DNA from: Brienomyrus brachyistius
Lineage: Eukaryota; Chordata; Actinopteri; Osteoglossiformes; Mormyridae
DNA length: 64,000 nt
Reading direction: 5' to 3'
NCBI RefSeq assembly: GCF_023856365.1
Contig: NC_064544.1
Location: 26,264,399-26,328,398 of the forward strand
Of this stretch, positions 32,253 to 43,839 are shown one piece after another; the first letter of the stretch is position 1, and the number at the start of each line of letters is the position of its first letter. The notes under the pieces were generated by a model that did not search any database, was not told the origin of the DNA, and saw only the letters and a list, made by a program, of their open reading frames with translations. The translations under genes and the position numbers were made by a program.

Positions 32253-35200
32253 TTGACATTCAGATGTTATTTGTTTCTCTGTCCTTTAATATTTCAAATG
32301 TGTTGGGAAGCTCATTTAGTGCTGTATGTTATGTCTGGTGGAATAAGAATTAAAATTTCTTCTTGGAACTGCAGAGGACTACAAAAACTGGAGAAGGTAA
32401 AACAAGTAATGACTAGGGTGAAATCTATGCACTCTGATATCATGCTACTTCAGGAAACACACCTGTTGTCTAGTCAAGAGCCGAAGATTAGGAGGAGGTG
32501 GCAGGGCAGTATATATTCTGCACCCTTCACCTCTCAGGCAAGAGGTGTTATGATTTTGATCCACAAATCTATACCATTCCATGTGACAAGGGTTAGTAAA
32601 GACAAGGCGGGGAGATATATTATTTTGCAGGGCACTCTTATTACGGAAAAAATAATCCTGATAAATATCTATGCTCCAAATATTGATGACCCAAAGTTTT
32701 TTCATAATCTTTTTTTCACAGCATCATCTCTGTCTGGTAGCTTTATTATAGGAGGGGATTTTAATTGTACATTGACTCCAGAATTGGATAGGAGCTCAGG
32801 TATTGATTTCTCGCATCCTAAAAGTAGACAAACTATTCAACATTTTATGAAAGAACTTGATCTGAGGGATATTTGGAGGGATATGAACCCCAAGGTCTTA
32901 AAATACTCCTGCTACTCAAATACACATAAATCATACTCGCGTATTGATTTTTTTTTAGTTTCTGGCAATATGAGGTACAAAATAAAGGATTGTCACTACG
33001 ATAGCATTTTAATATCTGACCATTCGCCAAACTCATTAATATATGAAGATTTAAGACTAAAAAGAGATCCCCCTAGATGGAGATTTGAACAAAAATGGCT
33101 CCTAGACTCAGAATTTACATCTTTCATAGACAATCAAATAAATATTTTTTTTGAAACCAATACGGATGAAACGTCACCCTGCACAAGGTGGGAAGCCTTT
33201 AAGGCCTACGTAAGAGGTCAGATTATTAGTTTTACAAGTTATAGAGCAAAGCAGACTTATAAGAAAACAAAAAAGTTGGAGGCGGAGATTGAGCTGCTTG
33301 AGGGACAATACTTTGAAACCTTTTGTCCAAGAGTCCATCAAAAGCTTTTATTACTAAGAACACAGTATAACGAACTTTCTGCTTCTAAAGCAGCCTCACA
33401 TCTTTTGCGTCTTAAACAATCATTCTATGACCAAGGGGAAAAGCCCGGGAAATTATTAGCCTGGCGCCTCCGACAATTACAAAATGAGAAAAACATTACT
33501 TCAGTTGAAAACAGTGATGGACAGATCATTGTTGACCCTCTAGGAATTAATGAAATTTTTTAGTTTTTTTATGAAAAACTATACAGCTCAGACATAACAC
33601 ATATGGGACAAGAGCAAAATCTCTTCTTAGATACCCTTCAGATACCTAGCATTTCAGAACTAATAAGTGCAGACCTTAATACACCTATAACAAAGGAGGA
33701 AATATCTATAGCAATAGATCATTTGAAAACAGGTAAAACCCCAGGCCCAGATGGGCTGCCGACAGAAATTTATAGGAAATTTAAAACTAAATTGCTGTCC
33801 CCTCTTTTTGACATGTTCTTGGATTCATTTGAGAAGGGAATCCTTCCGGCTTCATTAAGAGGAGCTCTGATAACTTTACTACCCAAACCAGGTAAACCGT
33901 GCAATAAATGTGGAAACCTAAGACCAATAAGTCTTCTTAATGTGGATTTAAAGATACTTTGTAAAATTTTGGCTTGAAGACTGGAGAGATTTTTACCTGA
34001 TCTAATTCCCTGTGACCAGAATGGGTTTATTGCAGGTAGACAGGGATTTCATAATGTGAGACGAGTGTTGGATATTCTTCATAATCAGGAAGGAAAAACA
34101 GACAATGCTTTACTATCACTGGATGCCGAAAAGGCCTTTGATAGAGTTGAGTGGCCCTACTTATTTGAAATATTAAAAAGATTTGGCTGTGGGGATAATT
34201 TCTGTCGGTGGATTAGACTTCTATATAATGAACCATATGCTGAAATACTGACAAATGGAATTATATCTAAACCATTTGAAATTAAACGGGGATCTAGGCA
34301 AGGGTGCCCTTTGTCCCCCTTATTGTTTATTTTAGCAATTGAACCGTTTGCCATTGCGGTGCGGTCTCATAAAAACATAACTGGTTTATCAGTAAATCAA
34401 CAGGAACATAGAATTGCTTTATTTGCAGATGATGTCATCCTTTTTTTGGAAAAACTGAAAGATTCTATCCCAGCCTTGTTGGATTTATTACACACATTTG
34501 GACAGATATCAGGATATAAAGTGAACAAAGAAAAATCTTCATTAATGATACTTAACTCAGAAGAGAGAAGAAGTGCCGGAAATTCTTTCCAATTCAAAAT
34601 GGTAGACTGTTTTACCTATCTCGGGATTAGGATAGTGCCATGTTTGAGAGACATTGTTGGAGCTAACTACACCCCTATGATAGATTCCATCATCTCATCT
34701 GTAGATAGATGGAAACCCTTGCCCTTGTCACTTATAGCAAGAATTAATGTTCTTAAACTAAACATAATGCCCAAACTTCTGTACTTGTTCCAGAACATTC
34801 CATTGTCACCTCCTGCTAATTTATTCTCACACCTGAAAACAATTTTTGTACGTTGTTTGTGGAATAATAGACGACCGAGGCTGCGTTTATCACTCTTGTA
34901 CTTACCGTATGAAAGAGGAGGCCTCAAATGTCCCAATCCACTTTGGTACTATTGGGCAGCTCAATTGAGGACTATGATGTATTATTTTACAGATAAATCC
35001 CTCCCGCCTTGGATGAATATTGAAAACTGCTCGGTACCTCTTCCCCTTCCCCAATACCTATATTCAGCAAAAGTCAAAATTTTGAAAAAAAATACAAAAA
35101 ATCCTATAGTCAGAAATATGATTATAATCTGGTATCAGGTTAAGAAATATCTGGGCGAATTCACCTCTCTCGCACGCTTCAGCCCAATATGGGGTAATCA

Positions 35201-35873
35201 TTTTTTCCCTCCAGGCAGAGCAGACCCTGGTTTTAGGAAGTGGGCTGACAAAGGTTTAAAGACAATAGGGGACCTCATGGGATCAGAGGATGAGACTTTG
35301 ATGTCATTTGAGGAGTTGATTGCCAAGTATGATATTCCATGCAAACATCGATTTAAATATCTACAAGTGAGAAACTTTATTAGATTATCTCAAAATCAAT
35401 GCTTGTCAATCCCTCCGTTATCCACATTGGAAACAGAAATGAAAAATGATTGCTTTAGAAAGGGAATAATCTCCAAACTATATAATATATTAGTAGAGGG
35501 TTCCCCTGAATCTTCTTTAGGGAAACTTAATGCCTGGAGGGAAGACTTACAGGAGGACTTATCCTCCGAAGACTGGGAGGACGTATGTGCTGAAGCACAA
35601 ACACGAACTACCAGTACTCGTCTTAAAGTACTGCAATATAATTGGCTAATGAGGACATATGTGACTCCAGAAAAGCTTAATAAGTATAATGGTGATAGCC
35701 CAGACTTGTGTTTCAGGTGTGGAGAGGAGAAAGGGACATTCTTCCACTGTGTCTGGGAATGCTTTGTGTTTTTCTTTTATTTGATTAAGTTATTATTTAC
35801 AGGTCATATTTTGTACTTCCACCTAAATATTTCTCTATCATCTTTTAAATGTCTGATTTGCAAGAAAGGTTGA
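32253..35873 (+). pseudogene. L1-like ORF2 (endonuclease and reverse transcriptase) with two stops
   Basis: One frame throughout. Endonuclease motifs: SSWNCRGL, DIMLLQETH, NIYAPN, IGGDFNCTL, YSRIDFFLVS and SDHSPN. Polymerase motifs: [45 protein letters not shown] and [11 protein letters not shown] zinc-knuckle block near the end reads [18 protein letters not shown]. Stops interrupt at 33561-33563 (TAG) and 33975-33977 (TGA, where a C-to-T change of an arginine codon would explain it). After the zinc block the sequence departs from the family pattern, suggesting a small 3' deletion. Otherwise it is remarkably intact, so the insertion is fairly young. Confidence 0.9.
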
Positions 35874-36198
35874 TTGATTGTTATACAATAATTTAGTTGC
35901 CTTGGATGCTCCTTTCGATGTAGAAGCACTCTAACTTCTGTAAGTTCTGTATTTTTTAAATCTTAATAAAGATATTGTTGGGAAAAAGACTTGTGACAAG
36001 TGGAGGATGAATAAATGATGACAGAATTTTCATTTTTTTGCGTGAACTGTCCCTTTAAGCACATAATCATGGTTTTAATGTAGGGATAAAAGTATGTTAT
36101 CTAAATAAAATGAGTGGTGTGTTCTCATAAAGTCACATATGTATCATCATAGTCAGTCTTACAGTATGACTAATTGTATAATGTGGTGTATTTCTAAG

Positions 36199-38368
36199 GA
36201 AACTGGTCCACCTGTAGTGAGCAGCAGGGAGAGTAGCAGTGAAAGTGACAACAATGAAGAACAGTGTAGTAGTGGAGATATTCTGCATATTACAAATAAG
36301 CCAAACCAGCCTAACGCCAAATCCATCCCTGTTCAAACATTGTCCAATAGGGTCCTCCATTTTCAGGAAAGGTGGTGCAAAGAATATCAATGGCTTCATT
36401 ATAGCCCCACAGTTAAGGGAATTCTCTGTTTTCACTGTGTGAAAATATATATTATACAGAAAAGTACTATGTCAAAAAAGGCAGACCCTGCATTCTGCTC
36501 AAAGGGGTTCACTAACTGGAAAAATGCTCTTGAAAGATTTGAACGCCATCAAAATAAATCCCATCATCATGCAGTCACAGTTAGTTGTCAAGAAGCAGTC
36601 CTAATAAATACACAACTCTCAACTGCCTGGTCAAATCAACAGGAAAATGCCAGACACTGCTTACAAATTATTGTAGGTGCAGTACAGTATCTTACTAGGC
36701 AGGGTTTGGCACTGCGTGGTCATGACAAAGACGATGGTAACCTATTTCAATATTTAAAATATAAAGCCAAGGATGATGCCTGTCTTTCTGACTGGCTATG
36801 CCATTGTCATGACTATACCTCTCCACAAGTGCAAAATGAGATTTTGCAGATGTTAGGAAACAGCATTGTCAGAAATATTGCACAGACTATCCAGTCTCTA
36901 TCTGTCCTGCAGTTCTCAATCATTATAGATGGTACTCAAGATATCTCAGGTGCAGAGCAAGAGTCTATATGTTTAAGATATGTGGATGAGGACCTGGTTC
37001 CACATGAGGTTTTTATTGGCTTATATGAGGTCTCAGGAACTACAGGAGTGGAGATTGCCAAGATGGCTGTGGATGTGCTTTTGAGGTTGAACATTCCGAT
37101 GACATGTTTAAGAGGTCAGACATATGATGGTGCTGCCAACATGTCTGGAGCATATTCAGGTGCTCAGGCAGTACTGAAGAAATATCAGCCATTGGCTTTA
37201 TATGTACACTGTGGAACTCACTGCCTTAACCTAATCACACAGGCTGCATGCCAAGCTAGTCCTTTAATTCGAGATGCTTTAGAGTGGGTACATGATCTAG
37301 GGTCATTAAGCAAACAGTCTGGAAAATTCAAAGCTATGTTTGCAGCTGTGGCAGCAGATTCAGATGTACCATCAGCATCACTCAGACCTCTCTGTCCAAC
37401 CAGGTGGACAGTAAGGGGAACTGCTATCAAAGCAGTGCTGTCTCACTATGAAAGTGTCTTGACAAGCTTAGAGGAGATGGCAGCAACTGGATCTAGCACA
37501 GGTGCTAGGGCGAATGGACTGCGTGAGAGGTTTGAAAAAGGTAAAACTGTGCTGGGGCTTCTTTTGGCATTAGAAGTTATTGAGGAGCTAGAATGTCTGA
37601 ACAAGTCTCTGCAGAAACGGATTGCAACTATTGCAGGAATGCAACAATCAATACAGTGTGTTAAATCAACTCTCCAGTTCAAAAGGAATGAAGAAAGATT
37701 TCAGGAGATTTTTAAGAATGCAGTGAAAATGGTGGACTCTCTTGGCATTGAACCCATTCAGATGCCTCACCAAAGACAAGCATCAAGGAGATATACCGGT
37801 GGGGCTAGCCAGCACACTCACAAGTCACCTGAAGAGTATTACAGAGCAGAATTTTACAAATTGTTGGATTGTGTTGATGTCCATTTTCAGGAGAGGTTCA
37901 ACCAACCAGATCTAGGTGTCTTGAGCAGGCTGGAAGACATTCTTCTCACAGGAGAGGTGGATGATATTGTTGATCAGTATCCAGAACTTAACAGGGAGAC
38001 TCTAAAAGTTCAGCTAGCCATGTTCAAGTCCAAATACAATTTCAAATCTAGTACAGAAGTGGCTACTATCATGAGAGGAATGCCAGTGTAGGTTAGGGGT
38101 CTATTTGATCAAATTGAAACCCTTGTCAGACTGCGTTTAGTTACCCCGGTGTCATCAGCTGAAGCTGAAAGGAGTTTCACTTCTCTCAGGAGACTAAAAA
38201 CCTGGTCAGATCAACAATGACACAAATGAGACTGAACAATGCTGCTGTATGCCATGTCCACTAGAACAGTCTGGACAGTATTGATGTCAGACAAATATGC
38301 CAGCAGTTTATTTCTGTTAACGAGAGGCGAAGGCATGTTTTTGGCTCCTTCATATAGGAGCAATAGGC
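36199..38368 (+). pseudogene. hAT transposase main exon, ZMYM1-like
   Basis: The exon follows the acceptor gtatttctaag. It begins with an acidic serine-rich stretch, then a TTF-type zinc finger (FQERWCKEYQWL, GILCFHCVK, PAFCSKGFTNWKNA, HHAV). The RNase-H-like core follows with IIIDGTQDISGAEQ, TYDGAANMSGAYSG and VHCGTHCLNLI. A TAG at 38089-38091 stops the frame just before the C-terminal dimerisation motif (SSAEAERSFTSLRRLK), which reads on in the same frame. A frameshift near 38205 and another stop follow, so the protein is broken at its end although 650 codons are open. Confidence 0.85.
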
Positions 38369-39032
38369 ATTGAGCTGTTGTGTGGAACCTAACAGTAGTT
38401 CATGTTTAGATGTAATCTACTTTTATATATACAGATGTTTGAGATGTTTCATTTGCACTATGGCTCAAATCTTTTTGTCAGTTATTAAACATTCCTTTGA
38501 CATTACACTATTCCTTAATTTAACTTAATGAATTGCATTTCGAGTGGATTAATATCAATCGAAGCATTGCTAGTATTAATGTAAAGTGATTTTGCATTTT
38601 GCAGCATATTAAAAAAACATGTGTTCCGTGGACGGAGTTGAGGTGGCGGGGTTGGTGGGTGGGGCAGGGGATGGGGGGGGGGGGGTGGAGTCATAGGTCC
38701 CCACCAATGTCCAGAGCAAATCTACGCCCTTGCTGCCAGGCCTTTACTGCAGCAGCTTTCAGTTGTTTGTTTGAGGGTCTTTCTGTCTGTAGTTTAGTCT
38801 TTAGCAAGTGAAATGCATGTTCAATAGGGGTGAGATCAGGTGCCTGACTTGGCCATTTGAGAATATTCCACTTCTTTGCTTTAATAAAGTCCTGGGTTGC
38901 TTTTACTGTGTGTTTTGGGTCATTGTCCATCTGTGTTATGAAATGCCGGCCAATCAATTTGGCTGGATTTGAGCAGACATGATGTCTCTGAACACCTCAG
39001 CATTCATTCAGCTGCTTCCATCCTATGTCACG

Positions 39033-39507
39033 TGAGGGGCTGAACTTTGTCCTACAACTTTGTGACACTGAAAATAGGAACCAACTTGCAGGCATGGCAG
39101 GGGGCCTCACTCTAGACGGTTGTGGAACAGAAAAAGCAGAAGGTGTGTGTTGCAGGGTCGTTGTGACATTATGCTTACTCTTGACCTACTGGGCTTAACA
39201 AAGGGAGGGGATGCTAAAGCCGCAAAAGATAAGTCAAAAGGGTGGGTGTGGGTACTAACTAACAGCAGATGTCAAAATAGAGCTGTATGTCACGGGAGTG
39301 GAAAATCTCAGGTGCCCCAGACTGCTATATAAGCCAAACACAGACAACAGAGTTTGAGCTTCCTCAGGTATGTACTCTTTGTGCATCTGAGCGTGGCTCC
39401 CGGATCGCGATCTGTGAAAGGAATAAAGGGCTGACTTACAAGCACCCTTCGCCTCACGTGTGTGTTTCTTTCCTCATCAACGGATTCGACGTAGTCAGGC
39501 TCCAACA
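39033..39507 (+). mobile_element. Solo LTR (475 bp) in the Tc1 element
   Basis: TGAGGGGCTG...CTCCAACA with TG/CA ends, a TATATAAG box near 39325 and an AATAAA near 39422. It cuts the Tc1 sequence between ...ATGTCAC and ATCATCAAG. The flanks are CACG and CACA, a 4-bp duplication with one change. Confidence 0.7.
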
Positions 39508-40498
39508 CACATCATCAAGAAACACTAAAGACCCAGTGCCACTGGCAGCCATGCTGCCCAAGCCATCACACTGCCTCCACCATGTTTTACAGATGATGCA
39601 GTGTTCTTTGGATCATAAGCTGTTCCAGCCCTTCTCCACACTTTTTCTTTCCATCATTCTGATACAGGTTGATCTTCGTTTCATCTGTCCAAAGAATGCT
39701 GTTCCAGAACTGTACTGGCTTTTTTAGATGTTTTTTGCAAAGTCCAATCTAGCCTTTCTATTCTTAAGGCTTATAAGTGGCTTGCATCTTACAGTGAACC
39801 CTCTGTATTTGCTATCATGCAGTCTTCTCTTTATGGTAGACTTGGATATTGATACGCCAACCTCCTGGAGAGTGTTGTTCACTTGGTTGGCTGTTACGCA
39901 GGGGTTTCTGTTCACCATGGAAACGGTTCTGCGATCATCCACCACTGTAGTCTTCCATGGACGTCCAGGCCTTTTTGCGTTTCTGAGCTCACCAATGCTT
40001 TCTTTCATTCTCAGGATGTACCAAACTGTGGATTTTGTCACTCCTAATGTTGTGGCAATTTCTCCAATTGTTTTTTTCTGTTTTCGCAGCCTCAGGGTGG
40101 CCTGTTTCACCTGCATACTGAGTTCCTTTCACTGCATGTTGTATGTTCACACCTCAATCTTCCAAATGCAAGTAGGACACCTCAAATCAACTCCAGGCCT
40201 TTTATCTGCTTAATTGATAATGAAAGAACGAAGGAATTGCCCACACCTGTCCATGAAATAGCTTTTAAGTGAATTGTCCAATTACTTTTGTCCCCTTTAA
40301 AAAGAGGGTGCCGCATGTTAACGAGCTGAAACTCCTAAACCCTTCATCCAGTTTGAATGTGGATACCGTAAAATGAAATCCGAGAGTCTGAACTTTATAT
40401 CCATGCCCATCGTATAACTTCAATTGGAATATATTTCAGTAAACAGGTAAAATAGTAATACTTATACTGGTGTCCAAATATACATGTATCTAACTGTA

Positions 40499-41340
40499 TA
40501 TGTTATGTGATGCCTGAGAAACAAAATTATCAATAAATGTATTGAATAAAATGAGCATTTCTCTAGATGCTTCCTCTATGATGACCATCGACCCAAGTAA
40601 GCAGTTTAAAAGAGCAAGAACCACTATGTTAGAATAATAACAATGACCAAAATCTCTGTGAAAAACTATTTTTTTGTAAAAAAAAATACATATTTCAAGT
40701 GTAGTACAATGTTAATGATGCATATAGCAAAAACTGAACTCATATAATTTGATGTTATATCTTTTTAAAAATATTGTTTTATATTGATGGTTTCTCAGCC
40801 ATTTAATGTTGGTTGCTTTACAGGTGCAGAGCAGCTGTGAAATTTGATTTAAAAAAAAAAAAAAAAAGAACATAAAAACCAAACAAATCACAGGAAAATG
40901 TGTTATTTAATCAGGCATCACATGTTTGAATGTACATGCTGAGGCTTTGAGTTCTGTGTAATATTTCACGCGTGTTTTAAGCCCTGCAACCTCTGTCACG
41001 TGGTTTCCACCTTCAAATGGAAAATGACACATATATACAGTGTGTCAGAATCAGGGGTGTGGGAAAGGGGGGTGGGGAGCACCCCCCAATATCAGCAGAC
41101 CCCCCCTTCCTTCCCAAAAAATAAGGAACATACTCTCATTTATGTATTTATCTTTCACCATGAATCTGACAGTTACTGAGGCCAATTTGCTGGGCATTCA
41201 GAGCACAAGGACAAAACATATACGCGAGGAAGACTGTCGGTCTGTATCTGACAAACTTATTTTATCTTTTGGATCAGTTACATTTTTAGTGAAAGTTATG
41301 TTTAGTTGTGAAGCTGTACTATAAATAGTGAGTCTTAGTT
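40499..41340. other. Gene-free stretch
   Basis: AT-rich, with an A-run at about 40852-40867 and a G/C-rich patch near 41055-41110. Nothing recognised. Confidence 0.4.
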
Positions 41341-41359
41341 TAAATGATGAGATCTTCAT

Positions 41360-42440
41360 CATGAGATCTGCACTATCAGACTGAGCACAGGTGCTCCTCA
41401 GGGCTGCGTTCTCAGTCCACTTCTTTTCACACTCCTGACCCATGACTTCACTGCCCTGCACAGCTCAAACCACATCATCAAATTCGCAGACGACACAACG
41501 GTGGTGGGGCTCATCAGCAACAACGATGAGTCGGCGTACAGAGACGAGGTTCAGCAGCTGTCCACGTGGTGCAGTGAGAACAACCTGTCGCTGAATGTGG
41601 ACAAAATCAAGGAAATGGTTGTCGACTTCAGGAGAACTCGCCCCAGCCACACACCACTCAGCATCCACGGTTCCACGGTTGAGATGGTAAAAAACACCAA
41701 GTTCCTGGGAGTTCACATCTCAGACGACCTCACCTGGACCACCAACACCACCTCCATCACCAAAAAGGCCCAGCAACGTCTCCACTTCCTGAGACGGCTT
41801 AAGCGAGCCAACCTCCCACCCTCACCGTGTTCTACAGGGGCACCATAGAGAGCATCCTGACCAGCTGCATCTCCGTCTGGTTTGGAAACAGCAGGGTTTC
41901 CGATAACCGACGGCTTCAAAGGATCGTCAAAGCAGCTGGGAACATCATCGGTGCGTCTCTCCCATCGCTGCAAGACATCTTCAACAAGCGCTGCATCAGG
42001 AGAGCCTCCTGCATCGTGCTTGACTCCTCTCATCCTTTACACGGACTCTTCACACTCCTCCCATCTGGCAGACGCTATCGCAGCATCAGGACTTGATCTT
42101 CCAGGCTGCAGGATAGCTTTTTCCCACAAGCCATCAGTCTCCTGAACACACTTACACACACCCGGACTGCTAACAAGTTGACTCCTGCACATCTGCACTT
42201 TACACACAAACTCTGCTACAAGCATTTTTGCACTTCTGCCACTTATTTGCACATTTTCCACATATAACTATTGTAACCTCCTCTACCTCTATCTCCAAGT
42301 ATAGTACATTTTTTTGTATACCTTATATTTATTGCACTGAAAAAAACTGGAGCCACGTCATCTCGTCTCTCTATGTACCTGTACAGTATATAGCAGAGAT
42401 GACAATAAAGTTTACTTTGACGTTGAAGTTTACTTTGACT
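41360..42440 (+). pseudogene. L2-like LINE, 3' part
   Basis: The open frame carries STGAPQGCVLSPLLFTL and IIKFADDTTVVGL (two core polymerase motifs), then LSLNVDKIKEMVVDFRR and KNTKFLGVHISDDLTW. A frameshift near 41815 moves the frame to TIESILTSCISVWFGN and LLPSGRRYRSIRT. The 3' end has a GACAATAAAG signal with a repeated TTTACTTTGAC tail, typical of L2 elements. It is 5'-truncated. Confidence 0.8.
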
Positions 42441-42526
42441 TCACTTCAAAATCTTTCTTATTCGCCTCCTTTCATGATATGACTATTGCATGTTTACCCA
42501 TTGTCATGTCACAATATATATCACAT

Positions 42527-42898
42527 CCCATCCATCCATCCATCCATCCATCCATTTACCAAACTGCTTATCCTACTGGGTTGCGGGGGGTCCGGAGCCT
42601 ATCCCGGAAGCAATGGGCACGAGGCAGGAAACAACTCTGGATGGGGGGGCCAGCCCATCGCAGGGCACACTCACACACCAGTCACTCTCACATGCACGCC
42701 TACGGGCAATTTAGCAAGTCCAATTAGCCTCAGCATGTCTTTGGACTGTGGGGGGAAATCGGAGTACCCGGAGGAAACCCCACGACGACATGGGGAGAAC
42801 ATGCAAACTCCACACACATGTGACACAGGCGGAGACTCGAACCCGGGTCCCAGAGGTGTGAGGCAACAGTGCTAACCACTGCACCACCATGTCGCCCC
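42527..42898 (+). repeat. R1 dispersed repeat, near full length
   Basis: Begins with six CATC units and ends GCACCACCATGTCGCCCC. This is the most complete of the copies in the window. Confidence 0.9.
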
Positions 42899-43111
42899 CA
42901 TCACATCCCCCCCCAAAAAAATATTCCACATTTGATCACCCCCCAGTTTATAACTGAACCCGTTTTCTGGATTACTTCCCCAAAAATTAATTGGAATTTA
43001 CCATCCATTCTCAATTCAATTCCTAACTGCTCCCAACTCTAGATTAGAGTCCACAGATTGACCTGGTCCTTTAAAGTCTTTGAGGACAGTGTTTAAAAGA
43101 CTGACTGGTAC

Positions 43112-43830
43112 CTAATTAAGCTGAAATGTCACCACTGTCCTGACCCTGTTCATGGCTTTTAGTGTCTCCCCTTGGTTTTATCCAACCAGCCTGTCTGCAG
43201 CCACATCTGTTACCAATCCTGAGCCTATACTTGTATCCCAGGGCTCCTGTCTCTGGGCATAAGGCCGGGGTACACCCTGGGCAGAGTGCCAGATTCCCAC
43301 AGGACAAATTCCCACACACACACACACACACATACACACACAATCATTCTCTATTGGAACTTAAGAGACAGCAATTAGCCTGACTGTGTTTCTTTGGACT
43401 GATTAAGCTGGTTATCCTGTGATTCTCGTTTGGTGAGTTTTGTTTTTTGTCTGGTTCCTCATTGCCGGCTGATTTTTGTATCATACTCTCCTCCTGTATT
43501 CCCAGCACACACTGCTTTGTATTGATTATTACTGTTGTATGGTGTTATTGTTGTTGTTGTCCTGATTTGTATTAAATTCACTGTCTTGATCCTGTTCTTG
43601 GCTTTTAGTGTCTCCCCTTGGTTTTATCCAACCAGCCTGTCTGCAGCCACACCTGTCTCTCACTGGGCATAAGGCTGGGGTACACCCTGGGCAGGATGCC
43701 AGTTTCCTGCAGGTTAAATTCACAGAAATGCACACACATAATCATACTCTATAGGCAATTTAGAGACACCAATTAAGTTGACTGTGTGTCATTGGACTGG
43801 TTGAGCTGGTTATCCTGTGATTCTCATTGG
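43112..43830. repeat. Direct duplication of about 250-300 bp
   Basis: 43130-43440 and 43585-43830 share long blocks (for example TTGGTTTTATCCAACCAGCC, and TTATCCTGTGATTCTC) in the same order, about 455 bases apart. The first copy has gained a CACA run (43313-43342). Both look like a diverged relative of R1 (GGGGTACACCCTGGGC). Confidence 0.8.
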
Positions 43831-43839
43831 GTAATTTTT

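Larger units (their letters stand above)
30852..35982 (+). mobile_element. Near full-length L1-like LINE inside the hAT element
   Basis: A 15-bp target duplication AAAAAGACTTGTGAC lies at 30837-30851 and 35983-35997, exact. The element has an ORF1 (30967-31896, two frameshifts), an ORF2 (32253-35873, two in-frame stops) and a short 3' end with AATAAA at about 35966. There is no long A tail beyond the five A's shared with the duplication. Length is 5131 bases. Confidence 0.93.
29268..38732 (+). mobile_element. hAT element (ZMYM1-like) holding an L1-like insertion
   Basis: The terminal inverted repeats are CAGGGGTGTAGATTT and, reversed, CAAGGGCGTAGATTT. The 8-bp target duplication CTGCCAGG is exact (29260-29267 and 38733-38740). 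It carries short 5' exons (29.6-30.6 kb) and a large transposase exon (36199-38091). Without the L1-like insertion it is about 4.3 kb. It inserted into the Tc1 element. Confidence 0.92.
28915..40498 (-). mobile_element. Tc1-like element split by nested insertions
   Basis: The two ends (28915-29267 and 39508-40498, with 38733-39032 between insertions) belong to one Tc1 element. Its minus-strand transposase begins at 40116 with a helix-turn-helix (GEIATTLGVTKSTVWYIL) and, across the breaks, ends at 38957-38740 with DNDPKHTVKATQ and PDLTPIEHAF. The right end reads CTAACTGTA. Taking out the hAT insertion (9473 with its duplication) and the LTR (479) leaves about 1630 bases, the normal Tc1 size. 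In-frame stops near 39600 show it is dead. Confidence 0.8.

Noticed and set aside
36133..36435. Minus-strand open frame overlapping the hAT exon
   Set aside because: Shadow of the plus-strand transposase frame, which has clear motifs.
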